The notes below the pieces were generated by a model. That model was not told where the DNA came from and made no database searches. It saw nothing but the letters and a program-made list of their open reading frames with translations. A DNA stretch of 32,209 bases, taken from an uncultured Bacteroidota bacterium. Lineage in GTDB: Bacteria; Bacteroidota; Bacteroidia; Chitinophagales; LD1. The first letter of the stretch is position 1, and each line of letters starts with the position of its first letter. The DNA is taken from NCBI GenBank assembly GCA_937894725.1, contig CALAYL010000022.1:1-32209 (forward strand), written 5' to 3'. Made by a program: the position numbers and the translations under genes. Positions 24,333 through 32,209 of this stretch are shown here, piece after piece.

Positions 24333-26963
24333 GTGCGAAATTTTTTATTCCTATTGTTGCTCATATCACAAAGCTCGATGGCGCAACAACATCGTATTAC
24401 GTTTAATCCGTCTTTCAAACCATTCTATCATGGTATCGCTTCGGGCGACCCAATGGAAAATAAGGTGATAATTTGGACACGCTATACGCCAGACTCAGGC
24501 AATGTGACGAGCAAACTTGTGTATTGGCAAGTGGCAACAGACCCAGCTTTTACGAATGTAGTTAATTATGGAAAAGCCTATGCAAACGAAAGCGAGGATT
24601 TTACGGTAAAAGTAGATGTGTGTGGTCTTCAACCCAATACATTTTATTATTATCTGTTTTCGGACGGCACAAAAAACTCTTTAGTAGGCCGTACAAAAAC
24701 AGCTCCAGGAGCTAATAGTGACAACGATTCTGCACGTTTTGCTGTAGTATCTTGTGCCAGCTGGGAGCATGGCTATTTCAATGCCTATGAAAATATCAGC
24801 ACCCGCAATGATGTAGATGCCGTTTTGCACCTTGGTGATTATATCTATGAATATGCTACAGGCGATTTTTCGGATAATATAGCAGGTAGAACCTATGACC
24901 CACCAGCTGAGGCAGTAACAAAAGAACAATATCAACTTCGCTATTCGCAATATAAACTCGATGACCAACTGCGCAGAATTCATCAACTTTTCCCTTTCAT
25001 TACGGTTTGGGATGACCATGAAACTTGCAATGACGCCTGGCGCGAAGGAGGCGAAAACCACACTACGGCTACCGAAGGACCTTATCTGGTAAGAAAAAGC
25101 AACTCTACAGCCACTTACTTTAAATGGATGCCCATTCGAAAACCTGACCTTTTAGATACCATACGTATTTTCAGAAAATTACGTTACGGAAAACTGCTCG
25201 ACCTTATCATGCTTGATACTCGACTCTATGATAGAGATGAACAAGATGGAGGTGCTACAAACGACCCAAACCGCCACATGATGGGGCCCGTAGAAAGAGC
25301 ATGGTATTTCCAACAATTACAAGACAGTACTACAACTTGGAAAATCATAGGCAATCAGGTCATGTTTGCTCCTATGAAAGCGTTTGGACAAATACTAAAT
25401 GCTGACCAATGGGATGGATATGACTATGAGCGAAATCTCATCATCAATCAAGTGATAAATAACCACGTAAAAAACATGGTGATTTTGACGGGAGATATTC
25501 ACACCTCATGGGTAAATGACGTACCTGGGCCAAACTATAACTCAAGTACTGGTGCGGGGGCTATAGGGGTAGAGTTTGTGGGACCGAGTGTGACTTCCCT
25601 CAACTTTCCAATTCCAGTGGGGCAAAATATCATCAAGTCATTTAACCCTCACATGAAATATGTAAATCTTGATGACCACGGTTTCTATTTTTTAGATGTT
25701 AGAAAAACGAGAGCGCAAGCAGATTACAAATTCAATACCGTAAAAACACTCGGAGCCAACCAAACCAATGGACCTAGCTACAAAGTAGATGTAAATGCAA
25801 AATCGCTCACATTGGGTGCGCCAGTTGCTCCTGCTCCATTTACTGTCCCTATTCCATCATTGATGCCAAACCATTCCCTACCTGTTACAAAAATAACCCA
25901 TCTAGTGTATGTGACTACAGACAATAAAACTGCTGTATATCAACCGCTGTTTCCATCGGCTGGGATATGTCCTTCGCTCCAAAATACCATCATTGACCAA
26001 GCGAATAATGGCGTATCAAGCATCCAAAATAGCAATGCCCTATTTTATAAATCGGCTAATCTATATCAAGGGCAAGACACCGTTGTAATTCAATATTGCC
26101 AAACAGATGAACCTTTTCAGTGTGATACCATCGTAGTGATACTCAGCATTACCAATAAAACTATCACAGACACTATACAGGTAGCGATACAAAGCGGACA
26201 ATCTTATACTCACTGCGTTCGATTTGATGATATAGCACAGGCAAACACGATTACGTACAATAGCCCAGCTCAAATTACACTTCAGTTTGCTTCAGATTCT
26301 TGTTTTACCTTTACTGCCGATTCAAATTTTGCGGGTGTAACTTATTTGCAATTTGTGGGTTGCGATCTACAAGCCAACTGCGATACAGTCGTATATAAAA
26401 TCAGTATTAAAAAAGTAGCCAAAGCCCATACTGAATATATCACGGTGAACAAAAACACTATAGTCAATAGATGTTTCAAATTTGATGATTTGTTGGGGAC
26501 AAAAGGGGCAAACCAACTCATCGTAGCCCCTAAAAATGGCAACTTTAGCTTCCAATCCGATAGCTGTTTTAAGTATGCGCCATTTTACAATTTTGTAGGG
26601 TCAGATACCTTTGCTATAAGCGCGTGCGACAATTCTACACCGCCAGTGTGTGACACCATTATATATATCGTAAACTTCACCACTGTTGGCATTGAATCGC
26701 AAGATGCAGTAGCTATACTAGGTGTATATCCAGTACCTGCCGAAGACTATGTAGCTATTCAATATTTTGCATATGCAAAAACACCTATTTTGTTTGAGTT
26801 GTTTGATATACAAGGCAAAAAAATCATCTCAAAATCGGAAATACCTACCCTTAACGATGTACACCAGGTGGTATTGAATACAGTCAATCTTGCAAAAGGA
26901 ATTTATACCCTCAAAATCAAGCAAGGGGCAGATGTTTATACTAAGAAAATAACAAAAGAGTAA
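24333..26963 (+). CDS. PhoD-like phosphatase with tandem repeats and T9SS tail
   Basis: Secreted metallophosphoesterase/phosphodiesterase of 876 residues. GTG start 24333 gives a good signal peptide (MRNFLFLLLLISQSSMAQQ). A PhoD N-terminal Fn3-like domain (about 28-125, FYHGIASGDP) is followed by the catalytic domain (about 135-480): Cys141 in SCASWEHGYF, Asp169 in HLGDYIYE, WDDHE (226-230) and TGDIHTSW (386-393), which match the Fe/Ca PhoD ligands. From about 520 to 790 come three similar beta-sandwich repeats, each ending in a C-x(6-8)-CDT pattern. A T9SS type A domain ends the protein (VYPVPAEDY to KKITKE). It diverges from the pafA-like gene, which suggests shared phosphate control. Confidence 0.9.
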   Translation: MRNFLFLLLLISQSSMAQQHRITFNPSFKPFYHGIASGDPMENKVIIWTRYTPDSGNVTSKLVYWQVATDPAFTNVVNYGKAYANESEDFTVKVDVCGLQPNTFYYYLFSDGTKNSLVGRTKTAPGANSDNDSARFAVVSCASWEHGYFNAYENISTRNDVDAVLHLGDYIYEYATGDFSDNIAGRTYDPPAEAVTKEQYQLRYSQYKLDDQLRRIHQLFPFITVWDDHETCNDAWREGGENHTTATEGPYLVRKSNSTATYFKWMPIRKPDLLDTIRIFRKLRYGKLLDLIMLDTRLYDRDEQDGGATNDPNRHMMGPVERAWYFQQLQDSTTTWKIIGNQVMFAPMKAFGQILNADQWDGYDYERNLIINQVINNHVKNMVILTGDIHTSWVNDVPGPNYNSSTGAGAIGVEFVGPSVTSLNFPIPVGQNIIKSFNPHMKYVNLDDHGFYFLDVRKTRAQADYKFNTVKTLGANQTNGPSYKVDVNAKSLTLGAPVAPAPFTVPIPSLMPNHSLPVTKITHLVYVTTDNKTAVYQPLFPSAGICPSLQNTIIDQANNGVSSIQNSNALFYKSANLYQGQDTVVIQYCQTDEPFQCDTIVVILSITNKTITDTIQVAIQSGQSYTHCVRFDDIAQANTITYNSPAQITLQFASDSCFTFTADSNFAGVTYLQFVGCDLQANCDTVVYKISIKKVAKAHTEYITVNKNTIVNRCFKFDDLLGTKGANQLIVAPKNGNFSFQSDSCFKYAPFYNFVGSDTFAISACDNSTPPVCDTIIYIVNFTTVGIESQDAVAILGVYPVPAEDYVAIQYFAYAKTPILFELFDIQGKKIISKSEIPTLNDVHQVVLNTVNLAKGIYTLKIKQGADVYTKKITKE

Positions 26964-26970
26964 GTTTAGT

Positions 26971-27384
26971 TTACTTTACATATTCACTTGCGTACGTCTT
27001 TATCTTGTTGATCATAGACGTGAGGCCATTGGAGCGTTGCGAAGTAAGGAGAGCACGGAGTTGTATTTTTTCTAAAAAGCCTAAATCACTTGCTAAAATA
27101 GTTTCGGGTGTTTGTCCAGAAAAAACTTGTACTAATAACGAAATCACCCCTTTGGCTATAGCCGTATTAGCATCCGCTTGGATGATAATTTTTCCTGCAT
27201 CTTCTTTTACATGCAACCATACTAGCGATTGACATCCCTGCACTAGCAGTTCATCACGCTTATACTCTTCGGGAAAGGGGGGCATTTTCTTACCTAAATC
27301 CATTATGTAGTCATAACGATCCATAGGGTCGTCAAATACCGAAAAGTCATCAATTATCTGGTTTTCTATATCATTTATGTTCAT
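26971..27384 (-). CDS. sufE: SufE family sulfur acceptor
   Basis: Accepts persulfide sulfur from SufS and passes it on for Fe-S cluster assembly in the cytoplasm. It has 137 residues, the usual size. The acceptor Cys51 lies in VQGCQSLVW, the same position as in E. coli SufE, and DRYDYIMDLGKKMPP is typical. Its ATG at 27384 overlaps the SufS stop in an ATGA junction, so translation is coupled. It ends 7 nt from the convergent PhoD-like gene. The remaining suf genes (sufBCD) are not in the window. Confidence 0.95.
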   Translation of the reverse strand: MNINDIENQIIDDFSVFDDPMDRYDYIMDLGKKMPPFPEEYKRDELLVQGCQSLVWLHVKEDAGKIIIQADANTAIAKGVISLLVQVFSGQTPETILASDLGFLEKIQLRALLTSQRSNGLTSMINKIKTYASEYVK

Positions 27385-28604
27385 TGGAGTCGGCTGATTG
27401 ATTTTTGAAGTGCAGTGATAAAAAGGTCTATCTCTTCAAAAGTATTATAAAATGCAAAAGAGGCTCTGCAAGTACCTTCCAGCCCCAAACGCTGCCAAAG
27501 CGGTTGAGTACAGTGATGTCCAAGACGTATAGCAACTCCTTGCGCATCAAGTAGCGTACCAATGTCAAAATTGTGGCAACCTGGCACCACAAAACTAATC
27601 ACTGAGGCTTTATTTTTGGCCGTACCCACAAACTGAACACCTTCAATCGTACTCATTTTTTCAGTACCATATGCCAATAGTTCTTGTTCGTAGGCTTCGA
27701 TTTCGGCTACGCCTAGTGTGTCCATATAGCGCAGTGCAGCAGCTAAAGCTATACCTCCACTGATATTGGGTGTACCCGCTTCAAATTTAAAAGGGATTTT
27801 ATTATAAGTAGTTTTTTCAAAAGTTACAAGGTCTATCATTTCGCCACCACCCATATATGGATCCATCATCTCTAAAACTTCGCGTTTGCCATATAGCACG
27901 CCTATCCCAGTCGGAGCCAAAACTTTATGCCCAGAAAAAGCTAACCAATCGCAGTCGAGGGCTTGAACATCAACTTTCTTGTGTGGCAAAGCTTGTGCAC
28001 CATCTAAAAACACTTTTGCACCCACAGCATGGGCTTTATCGATAATCTCTTTCACTGGATTGATCGTACCTAATGCGTTTGATACATAGGTCACTGACAC
28101 TATCTTTGTTTTATCAGAAAGCAAAGCGGCATAGGTATCCATGAGCAATTCGCCCGCATCATTTATAGGGATAATCTTTAATACTGCGCCAGTTTGCTCA
28201 CAAAGCATCTGCCAGGGCACTATATTGGCATGATGCTCTAGCGTGGAGATAATAATTTCATCACCTTTTTTCAAAAATTTTCGACCATAACCATGAGCCA
28301 CAAGATTGACCGCCTCTGTAGTACCACGCAAAAAATTAATTTCGGCATCTTCCTTGGCATTAAGATAGGTAGCTATAAATTTTCTAGCATCTTCGTATGC
28401 TTCTGTAGCCTGTTGAGCCAAGTAATGTGCGCCACGATGTATGTTGCTGTTGTAGCGGCTATAATAGTCCGATATCGCATCTATGACGACTTGTGGCTTT
28501 TGAGAAGTGGCAGCATTATCAAAATAAACTAATGGCCGATTGTTGACTTTTTGATGTAAAATTGGGAAATCAGCTCTGATTTTTTGTATATCGAGTGTGG
28601 TCAT
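27381..28604 (-). CDS. sufS: Cysteine desulfurase SufS
   Basis: PLP enzyme that takes sulfur from cysteine and forms a persulfide for SufE and the Suf system. The 407-residue protein has FDNAATSQKP (28-37), HRGAHYLAQQAT (56-67), STLEHHANIVPW (120-131), the PLP Lys227 in SGHKVLAP and catalytic Cys365 in RLGHHCTQPLW. The spacing matches E. coli SufS (Cys364). The Leu before GHHC replaces the usual Thr. ATG 28604 starts the family N-terminus (MTTLDIQKIRADFPIL). It forms a two-gene operon with sufE by a 4-nt overlap. The 179-nt region before it shows no clear promoter. Confidence 0.96.
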   Translation of the reverse strand: MTTLDIQKIRADFPILHQKVNNRPLVYFDNAATSQKPQVVIDAISDYYSRYNSNIHRGAHYLAQQATEAYEDARKFIATYLNAKEDAEINFLRGTTEAVNLVAHGYGRKFLKKGDEIIISTLEHHANIVPWQMLCEQTGAVLKIIPINDAGELLMDTYAALLSDKTKIVSVTYVSNALGTINPVKEIIDKAHAVGAKVFLDGAQALPHKKVDVQALDCDWLAFSGHKVLAPTGIGVLYGKREVLEMMDPYMGGGEMIDLVTFEKTTYNKIPFKFEAGTPNISGGIALAAALRYMDTLGVAEIEAYEQELLAYGTEKMSTIEGVQFVGTAKNKASVISFVVPGCHNFDIGTLLDAQGVAIRLGHHCTQPLWQRLGLEGTCRASFAFYNTFEEIDLFITALQKSISRLQ

Positions 28605-28783
28605 GAAGCTAGCAATTGTATAATATGAAGTAGCAAATTAGCTATTCCACAAAAAAAGAAAAAAAAGATGGATACACAAAGAATGCATAAGGAATTAGTA
28701 AATATTCAATTTCAATGCCAAACATCTTAACTTAATGCATACAACTAACCCCTTTCAACTTGCAATCCATAGCTTGTGCCAAC

Positions 28784-30364
28784 TTACTTCTTAATCACAA
28801 TGCTCCTTGATATTGTACTTTCTCCAGCGGACAATATTAAAATATAACTAGCCGCTGGTAAATCTGACATTTTCAATTCTATGGTATTTATTCCCTTTGC
28901 TAGATCTATCACTTTACTCCATACCACCCCTCCTTTCAAGTCATAAACTTTCACTTTTGATTTAAAGGTATTGTCTGCTTTTGTTTTTAGAAATACACTA
29001 CCATTAGAAGGATTAGGAAAAATCTCCACTTGTGCTGGAAAATCATGGTCGTGCTCCACAATAGCGGTAGGGTATAAATCCCTTTCATCAAATCCAGAGC
29101 TTAGCGGCACAGCCAATTTTGCTGCAGTAGCTAAGGTCGCTTTCACCACATTAGTCATAAATGTGAAATTCAACGTGCCTATACTATCTGAGGCAGTGTG
29201 ATAATTTTTGTTTCGGGTATTGGCACCATCGGTAAGCATGAGCGCTTTTTGTCCATTATCCCAAAAAGAGGCATGGTCGCTTCTTCTTAAATCTGGGGCT
29301 ATTCCACCATTTGCGGGTACTTCGAGTGAGGTCACTTTTAGTGCTGGCACATATAGCGTAGCGGCTGTAGTAAACTGAGAAAGCAGTGAACTGGAGTTTG
29401 TATTTCCACAGGCAATTAAAGTATTGCCTCGAAAGCTATCCATCTGAAGACTTTGATAAGCTTGAGGAAAGAGGACATTGAATCCAGCAGGCATCGTTTG
29501 TGAATTAACAGAGTCGGTATAGTAGCCTATCATTTCAAAGTTCAAAACCCCTTGAATATCTTCATAAGATCTAATACCATTTTGTACATAACGGGTACTA
29601 CCTACTAGCCCAGACTCTTCATAATCAAACCCAATGAAACTGAGTGTATGCTCAAAATTATAGTTAGCTAAAATACGCAATGCTTCTAACATTCCTGCTA
29701 CACCTGATCCATTATCATCAGCAGCAGGGCCATTCGAAACACCATCGTAGTGAGCATCCACTACATAAGTAATCGCCTCATCTTTCAATCCCGCTTTTCG
29801 ACCCAATATATTTTGCCCCAAAGGAAATGTACTATAGCTAAAATCTTGTCGATCGGTTTTTAAATTAGCGCTTTTAAACCGATTTTCTATTGAATCTCTC
29901 ACCGCATTCAGATGAGCAAGTCCCGCACTATAATGTCGTATCCCTGCAATGAAACCTAGATTGCTTTTTAGTTTATTGCTATCCACTTGACTCACCATAT
30001 CTGCAATGCTTATGGCTTGATTGTCGGATGCTACTAATTTGATTTTAGTAGCGTAAATATTTGCGGAATGAGCAGAGTAATCCCATACTAGCGTTTTACT
30101 ATTTCCTGGAATAACTCCCGACCCAAAATCGTTCGATAACTCAATAGCTGGAATTGTCTCAAAAAATATTCCGCCATCTTTTGACGTTTTCAACCATATA
30201 TCGCAGGGGTCGCTTTCGGCATCGATAAGATGATAGGTAATTGTAACTAGCTGAGCAGTTTCATCTACTACAGCAGCTTGTATGCTCACTTGCGGAGCAG
30301 TATTGGTAGCTGCGGAAACAAAGCCGCAAAACAGCGAAAAAAAGAGAGTAAACTTCAGATTCAT
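28784..30364 (-). CDS. Secreted M28 family zinc aminopeptidase with T9SS tail
   Basis: Secreted exopeptidase-like protein of 526 residues. Signal peptide 1-18 (MNLKFTLFFSLFCGFVSA), a fibronectin-like domain about 22-115 (VTITYHLIDAESDPCDIWL), then the M28 catalytic domain about 125-420. Zinc-site residues are visible: His205 in DAHYDG, Asp217 in AADDNGSG, Glu249-Glu250 in FDYEESGL, Glu277 in NFEMIG (Asp or Glu in the family) and His389 in NYHTASDS; the block RRSDHASFWDNG (360-371) is also conserved. A T9SS type A domain follows (about 450-526, IFPNPSNGSVFL to SRSIVIKK). It is likely at the cell surface or released, for peptide scavenging. ATG 30364 is the only sensible start. Confidence 0.9.
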   Translation of the reverse strand: MNLKFTLFFSLFCGFVSAATNTAPQVSIQAAVVDETAQLVTITYHLIDAESDPCDIWLKTSKDGGIFFETIPAIELSNDFGSGVIPGNSKTLVWDYSAHSANIYATKIKLVASDNQAISIADMVSQVDSNKLKSNLGFIAGIRHYSAGLAHLNAVRDSIENRFKSANLKTDRQDFSYSTFPLGQNILGRKAGLKDEAITYVVDAHYDGVSNGPAADDNGSGVAGMLEALRILANYNFEHTLSFIGFDYEESGLVGSTRYVQNGIRSYEDIQGVLNFEMIGYYTDSVNSQTMPAGFNVLFPQAYQSLQMDSFRGNTLIACGNTNSSSLLSQFTTAATLYVPALKVTSLEVPANGGIAPDLRRSDHASFWDNGQKALMLTDGANTRNKNYHTASDSIGTLNFTFMTNVVKATLATAAKLAVPLSSGFDERDLYPTAIVEHDHDFPAQVEIFPNPSNGSVFLKTKADNTFKSKVKVYDLKGGVVWSKVIDLAKGINTIELKMSDLPAASYILILSAGESTISRSIVIKK

Positions 30365-30474
30365 AGGGATAGGTTTTGTTCAACTAATGTAATGAAAAAA
30401 TATAACATTCTATATCGCCCTGCACACAAAACTATTAAGAGATAGCGGGTCAAGCCCGCAATCACGTTATGTAA
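30365..30474. other. Noncoding stretch with a small GC hairpin
   Basis: No gene seen. GCGGG (30445-30449) and CCCGC (30455-30459) form a short hairpin of a kind often found as a dispersed repeat. It lies just upstream of the point where the T9SS remnant becomes readable, and could mark the deletion or insertion border. Confidence 0.3.
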
Positions 30475-30615
30475 CAAGACTGCAATGATATAGATTACGG
30501 CAATAGAGGACAGATAGCCGTAAACACTACCGAATGGCGACAAGGCACTTATACCTATTCGATACTAACAAATGACAAAAGTCTGACAAATCAGCCTTTG
30601 CTGATAGTCAAATAA
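30475..30615 (+). pseudogene. Orphan C-terminal T9SS sorting-domain fragment
   Basis: An open frame without a start codon runs from just after a stop (30472-30474) to TAA 30613. It encodes YGNRGQIAVNTTEWRQGTYT, then YSILTNDKSLTNQPLLIVK. This is the end of a T9SS type A sorting domain (G-T-Y-x-Y-x-I/L, final L-L-I-V-K). The rest of the gene is missing and is replaced by noncoding DNA, so this is the tail of a deleted cargo gene. A terminator follows 13 nt after its stop, as expected of a former gene end. Confidence 0.7.
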
Positions 30616-30628
30616 GACTTATTTTTAT

Positions 30629-30668
30629 ACTCACTTGGTTAGGACTTCTAATCAAGTGAGTGTTTTTA
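30629..30668 (+). terminator. Rho-independent terminator after the T9SS remnant
   Basis: ACTCACTTG (30629-30637) pairs with CAAGTGAGT (30653-30661), and TTAG with CTAA inside it. A G-U pair joins them, giving a 14-bp stem with loop GACTT and a following T-run. It ends 13 nt before the ATG of the next gene, so it would also block read-through into that gene. Confidence 0.8.
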
Positions 30669-30681
30669 TAAATACGCTGAG

Positions 30682-32209
30682 ATGAAAAAGTTTTTTATTC
30701 TTTTTTTTATATTTTTTACATCCTACTTGAGTGCTCAAACATTTAACAAACGATTTGTGAAAGATGCTTGGGCTACCAAGTTTAAAAGCTGTCTTATCAT
30801 AAATGATACACTATTTGTATCGGGCATATATGGTTTAAAAAATGCTGCTCAAAACCAAAAACATTCAATATGCCAATTTAATTTAGAGGGCAATTTGATT
30901 TCGCAGCATTATTTTATGGGTGATTCTAGTAGAGATTATTCCGAGCTTCGCTCGCTCTTTCTTTCTAAGTCTAATAAGCTAATAGGGGTTGGATATGCAG
31001 GTGAAAACGGTGCACAAAAATATGGCACTATCTGTATCATAAACAAAAATCTCTCAAATGATACATTAATTAAATATACAGACCTAAATCGCTTTTCCTT
31101 CCCGTTTGTTGACATTGTAGAAACAGGTATTGATGAGTTTATTATAGCTGGATTTTCGAGTAAAAGTGGTATTGGGGCTGCAACTATTAATAAAATAAAA
31201 ACAAGTGGCGAGCTGATTTGGTCTAAATATTTAAACCTAAATAGTTATATTTTCCCTACTTCTTTGACATTAAAATCTAACGGACGACTTGTGTTGCAAA
31301 GTGGTTCTGAAACATATTTTCCCAACGAAACCAACCCATCTAAAGTCAGTACTTGGAATGTAATACATGAGATAGATACCGCTACTGGCAATACACTAAA
31401 ATTTAAAAAATCTGTTAATGACAGTATTTCCGGCTCTGTAGCCTTGATTCCTACTACTGCCAATTCTTTTATTACTGGAGGTTTTAAATTAGATTCGGTG
31501 AAAGAATTTGATGGCAATTATCTAAAAGGCTATCTCGCAAAATTGGATAGCAATTATAATTCTGTCTGGGAGAAAAGGGTGGCAAGCAGTTCGGGCAATT
31601 CCTACTTTAATAACATAAAAAAATTAGCAGATGGCAATTATTTAGCAGTAGGAGAGTGTATGAATTTTGATTTTGATACTACTATCCCCTATTCTAATCC
31701 GCTAAAAGGAATGTATGCGGGCTGGATGGTTAAATTTACAGAGCAGGGCGATATACTTTGGGATAGAAAACATTATGGAGTGGCAAGTTATCTGGAGTTT
31801 AATCGATTGTTTGATTTTGTAGAGCTACCCAATGGCGACATCATAGCCGTAGGCGAGAGTACCAATATGTATAATGATGACAATTTCACCCAAGATTCAA
31901 TCACACAGATGGGATGGCTACTGCGGGTCAATGCCAATGGCTGTTTGAGCCCCACCGACTGTGGCTATACCAGTATAGCTAACTCTGCCGAAAAGAAGCT
32001 GAATATAGCTATCTATCCCAATCCTATAGCCAATCAGCTATATATAGAGACCCAAGCATTAGTCCCCAATCAGTCTTATACGCTCCTACTTTCAGATATT
32101 CACGGCAAGGCTGTATCTCGGTCTATACCGCTACTAGCGAATAGTAGCATAACTGTAGATGTTTCTGACTATATAGCAGGCACTTATATCGTCACTGTTT
32201 ACAGTGAGG
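30682..32209 (+). CDS. Secreted T9SS cargo protein, 3' end outside window
   Basis: An open frame of 509 codons from ATG 30682 runs off the window without a stop. Signal peptide MKKFFILFFIFFTSYLSAQ (1-19). The body (about 20-430) has repeated short units such as ISQHYFMGDSSRD, GIDEFIIAGFSSKSG, LADGNYLAVGE and LPNGDIIAVGEST, which suggest a beta-propeller of uncertain blade number. From about 435 a T9SS type A sorting domain begins (NIAIYPNPIANQLYIE, VDVSDYIAGTYIVTVYS). Only the last few residues should be missing. The terminator at 30629-30668 implies a promoter in the short space that follows it or within it; none was recognised. Confidence 0.82.
   Translation, partial: MKKFFILFFIFFTSYLSAQTFNKRFVKDAWATKFKSCLIINDTLFVSGIYGLKNAAQNQKHSICQFNLEGNLISQHYFMGDSSRDYSELRSLFLSKSNKLIGVGYAGENGAQKYGTICIINKNLSNDTLIKYTDLNRFSFPFVDIVETGIDEFIIAGFSSKSGIGAATINKIKTSGELIWSKYLNLNSYIFPTSLTLKSNGRLVLQSGSETYFPNETNPSKVSTWNVIHEIDTATGNTLKFKKSVNDSISGSVALIPTTANSFITGGFKLDSVKEFDGNYLKGYLAKLDSNYNSVWEKRVASSSGNSYFNNIKKLADGNYLAVGECMNFDFDTTIPYSNPLKGMYAGWMVKFTEQGDILWDRKHYGVASYLEFNRLFDFVELPNGDIIAVGESTNMYNDDNFTQDSITQMGWLLRVNANGCLSPTDCGYTSIANSAEKKLNIAIYPNPIANQLYIETQALVPNQSYTLLLSDIHGKAVSRSIPLLANSSITVDVSDYIAGTYIVTVYSE

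Noticed and set aside
28661..28731. Twenty-codon open frame upstream of sufS
   Set aside because: It is very short, with no promoter motif and no recognisable sequence. Chance is the better explanation.

Overview
The window looks like a chromosomal segment of a member of the Bacteroidota. The base composition is AT-rich. Several secreted proteins end in type IX secretion (T9SS) sorting domains. There are two carboxypeptidase-regulatory-like TonB-dependent outer-membrane proteins, a Porin_10-type porin, a PafA-type phosphatase, a DUF3276/PUR protein and a long Bacteroidota-style signal peptidase I. The best promoter (before rplU) has the Bacteroidota form TTG-N19-TAnnTTTG. I cannot fix the class or genus from sequence alone. 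No tRNA, rRNA or CRISPR array was seen.

Layout. 1-450: noncoding, with two inverted copies of a REP-like palindrome. 451-5645: signal peptidase I (+), then on the minus strand an SDR oxidoreductase, the site-2 protease RseP and an RhlE-like DEAD-box helicase. 5875-6590: promoter, rplU, rpmA and a strong terminator. 6651-10991: a T9SS cargo protein (+), then on the minus strand a TonB-dependent receptor-like protein, a small periplasmic LTxxQ-like protein and an FKBP prolyl isomerase. 11000-12956: an accessory patch with a degraded REP-associated (RAYT/IS200-like) transposase tail, two 30-nt hairpins, a glycosyltransferase with foreign-looking codon use and a structured noncoding stretch. 12957-21756 (+): ABC exporter, DUF3276 protein, TonB-dependent receptor, lpxK, purine nucleoside phosphorylase and a putative porin. 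21758-24257 (-): LpxL/HtrB-like acyltransferase and PafA-like phosphatase, divergent from a large PhoD-like phosphatase with a T9SS tail (24333-26963, +). 26971-30364 (-): sufE, sufS and a secreted M28 peptidase. 30475-32209: a leftover T9SS C-terminal domain with its terminator, then a T9SS cargo protein cut by the window edge.

How the genes fit together. Much of the content concerns the cell envelope: protein export and processing (signal peptidase, RseP, T9SS cargo), late lipid A assembly (LpxK, LpxL-like acyltransferase), outer-membrane transport (two TonB-dependent proteins, porin) and scavenging of phosphate and peptides (PafA, PhoD, M28). SufE and SufS supply sulfur for Fe-S clusters.

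Most notable points. lpxK has no ATG, GTG or TTG start codon in its conserved N-terminal region. The receptor gene at 7560 has no ATG start, and its furthest upstream start lies inside a terminator hairpin. All four convergent gene junctions are between a 4-nt overlap and a 7-nt gap. A decayed transposase and its hairpins sit against a glycosyltransferase of atypical codon use. The PNP carries Asp where the purine-selective Asn is expected. I did not find a convincing new multi-gene system; most of the window is ordinary core and envelope genome.
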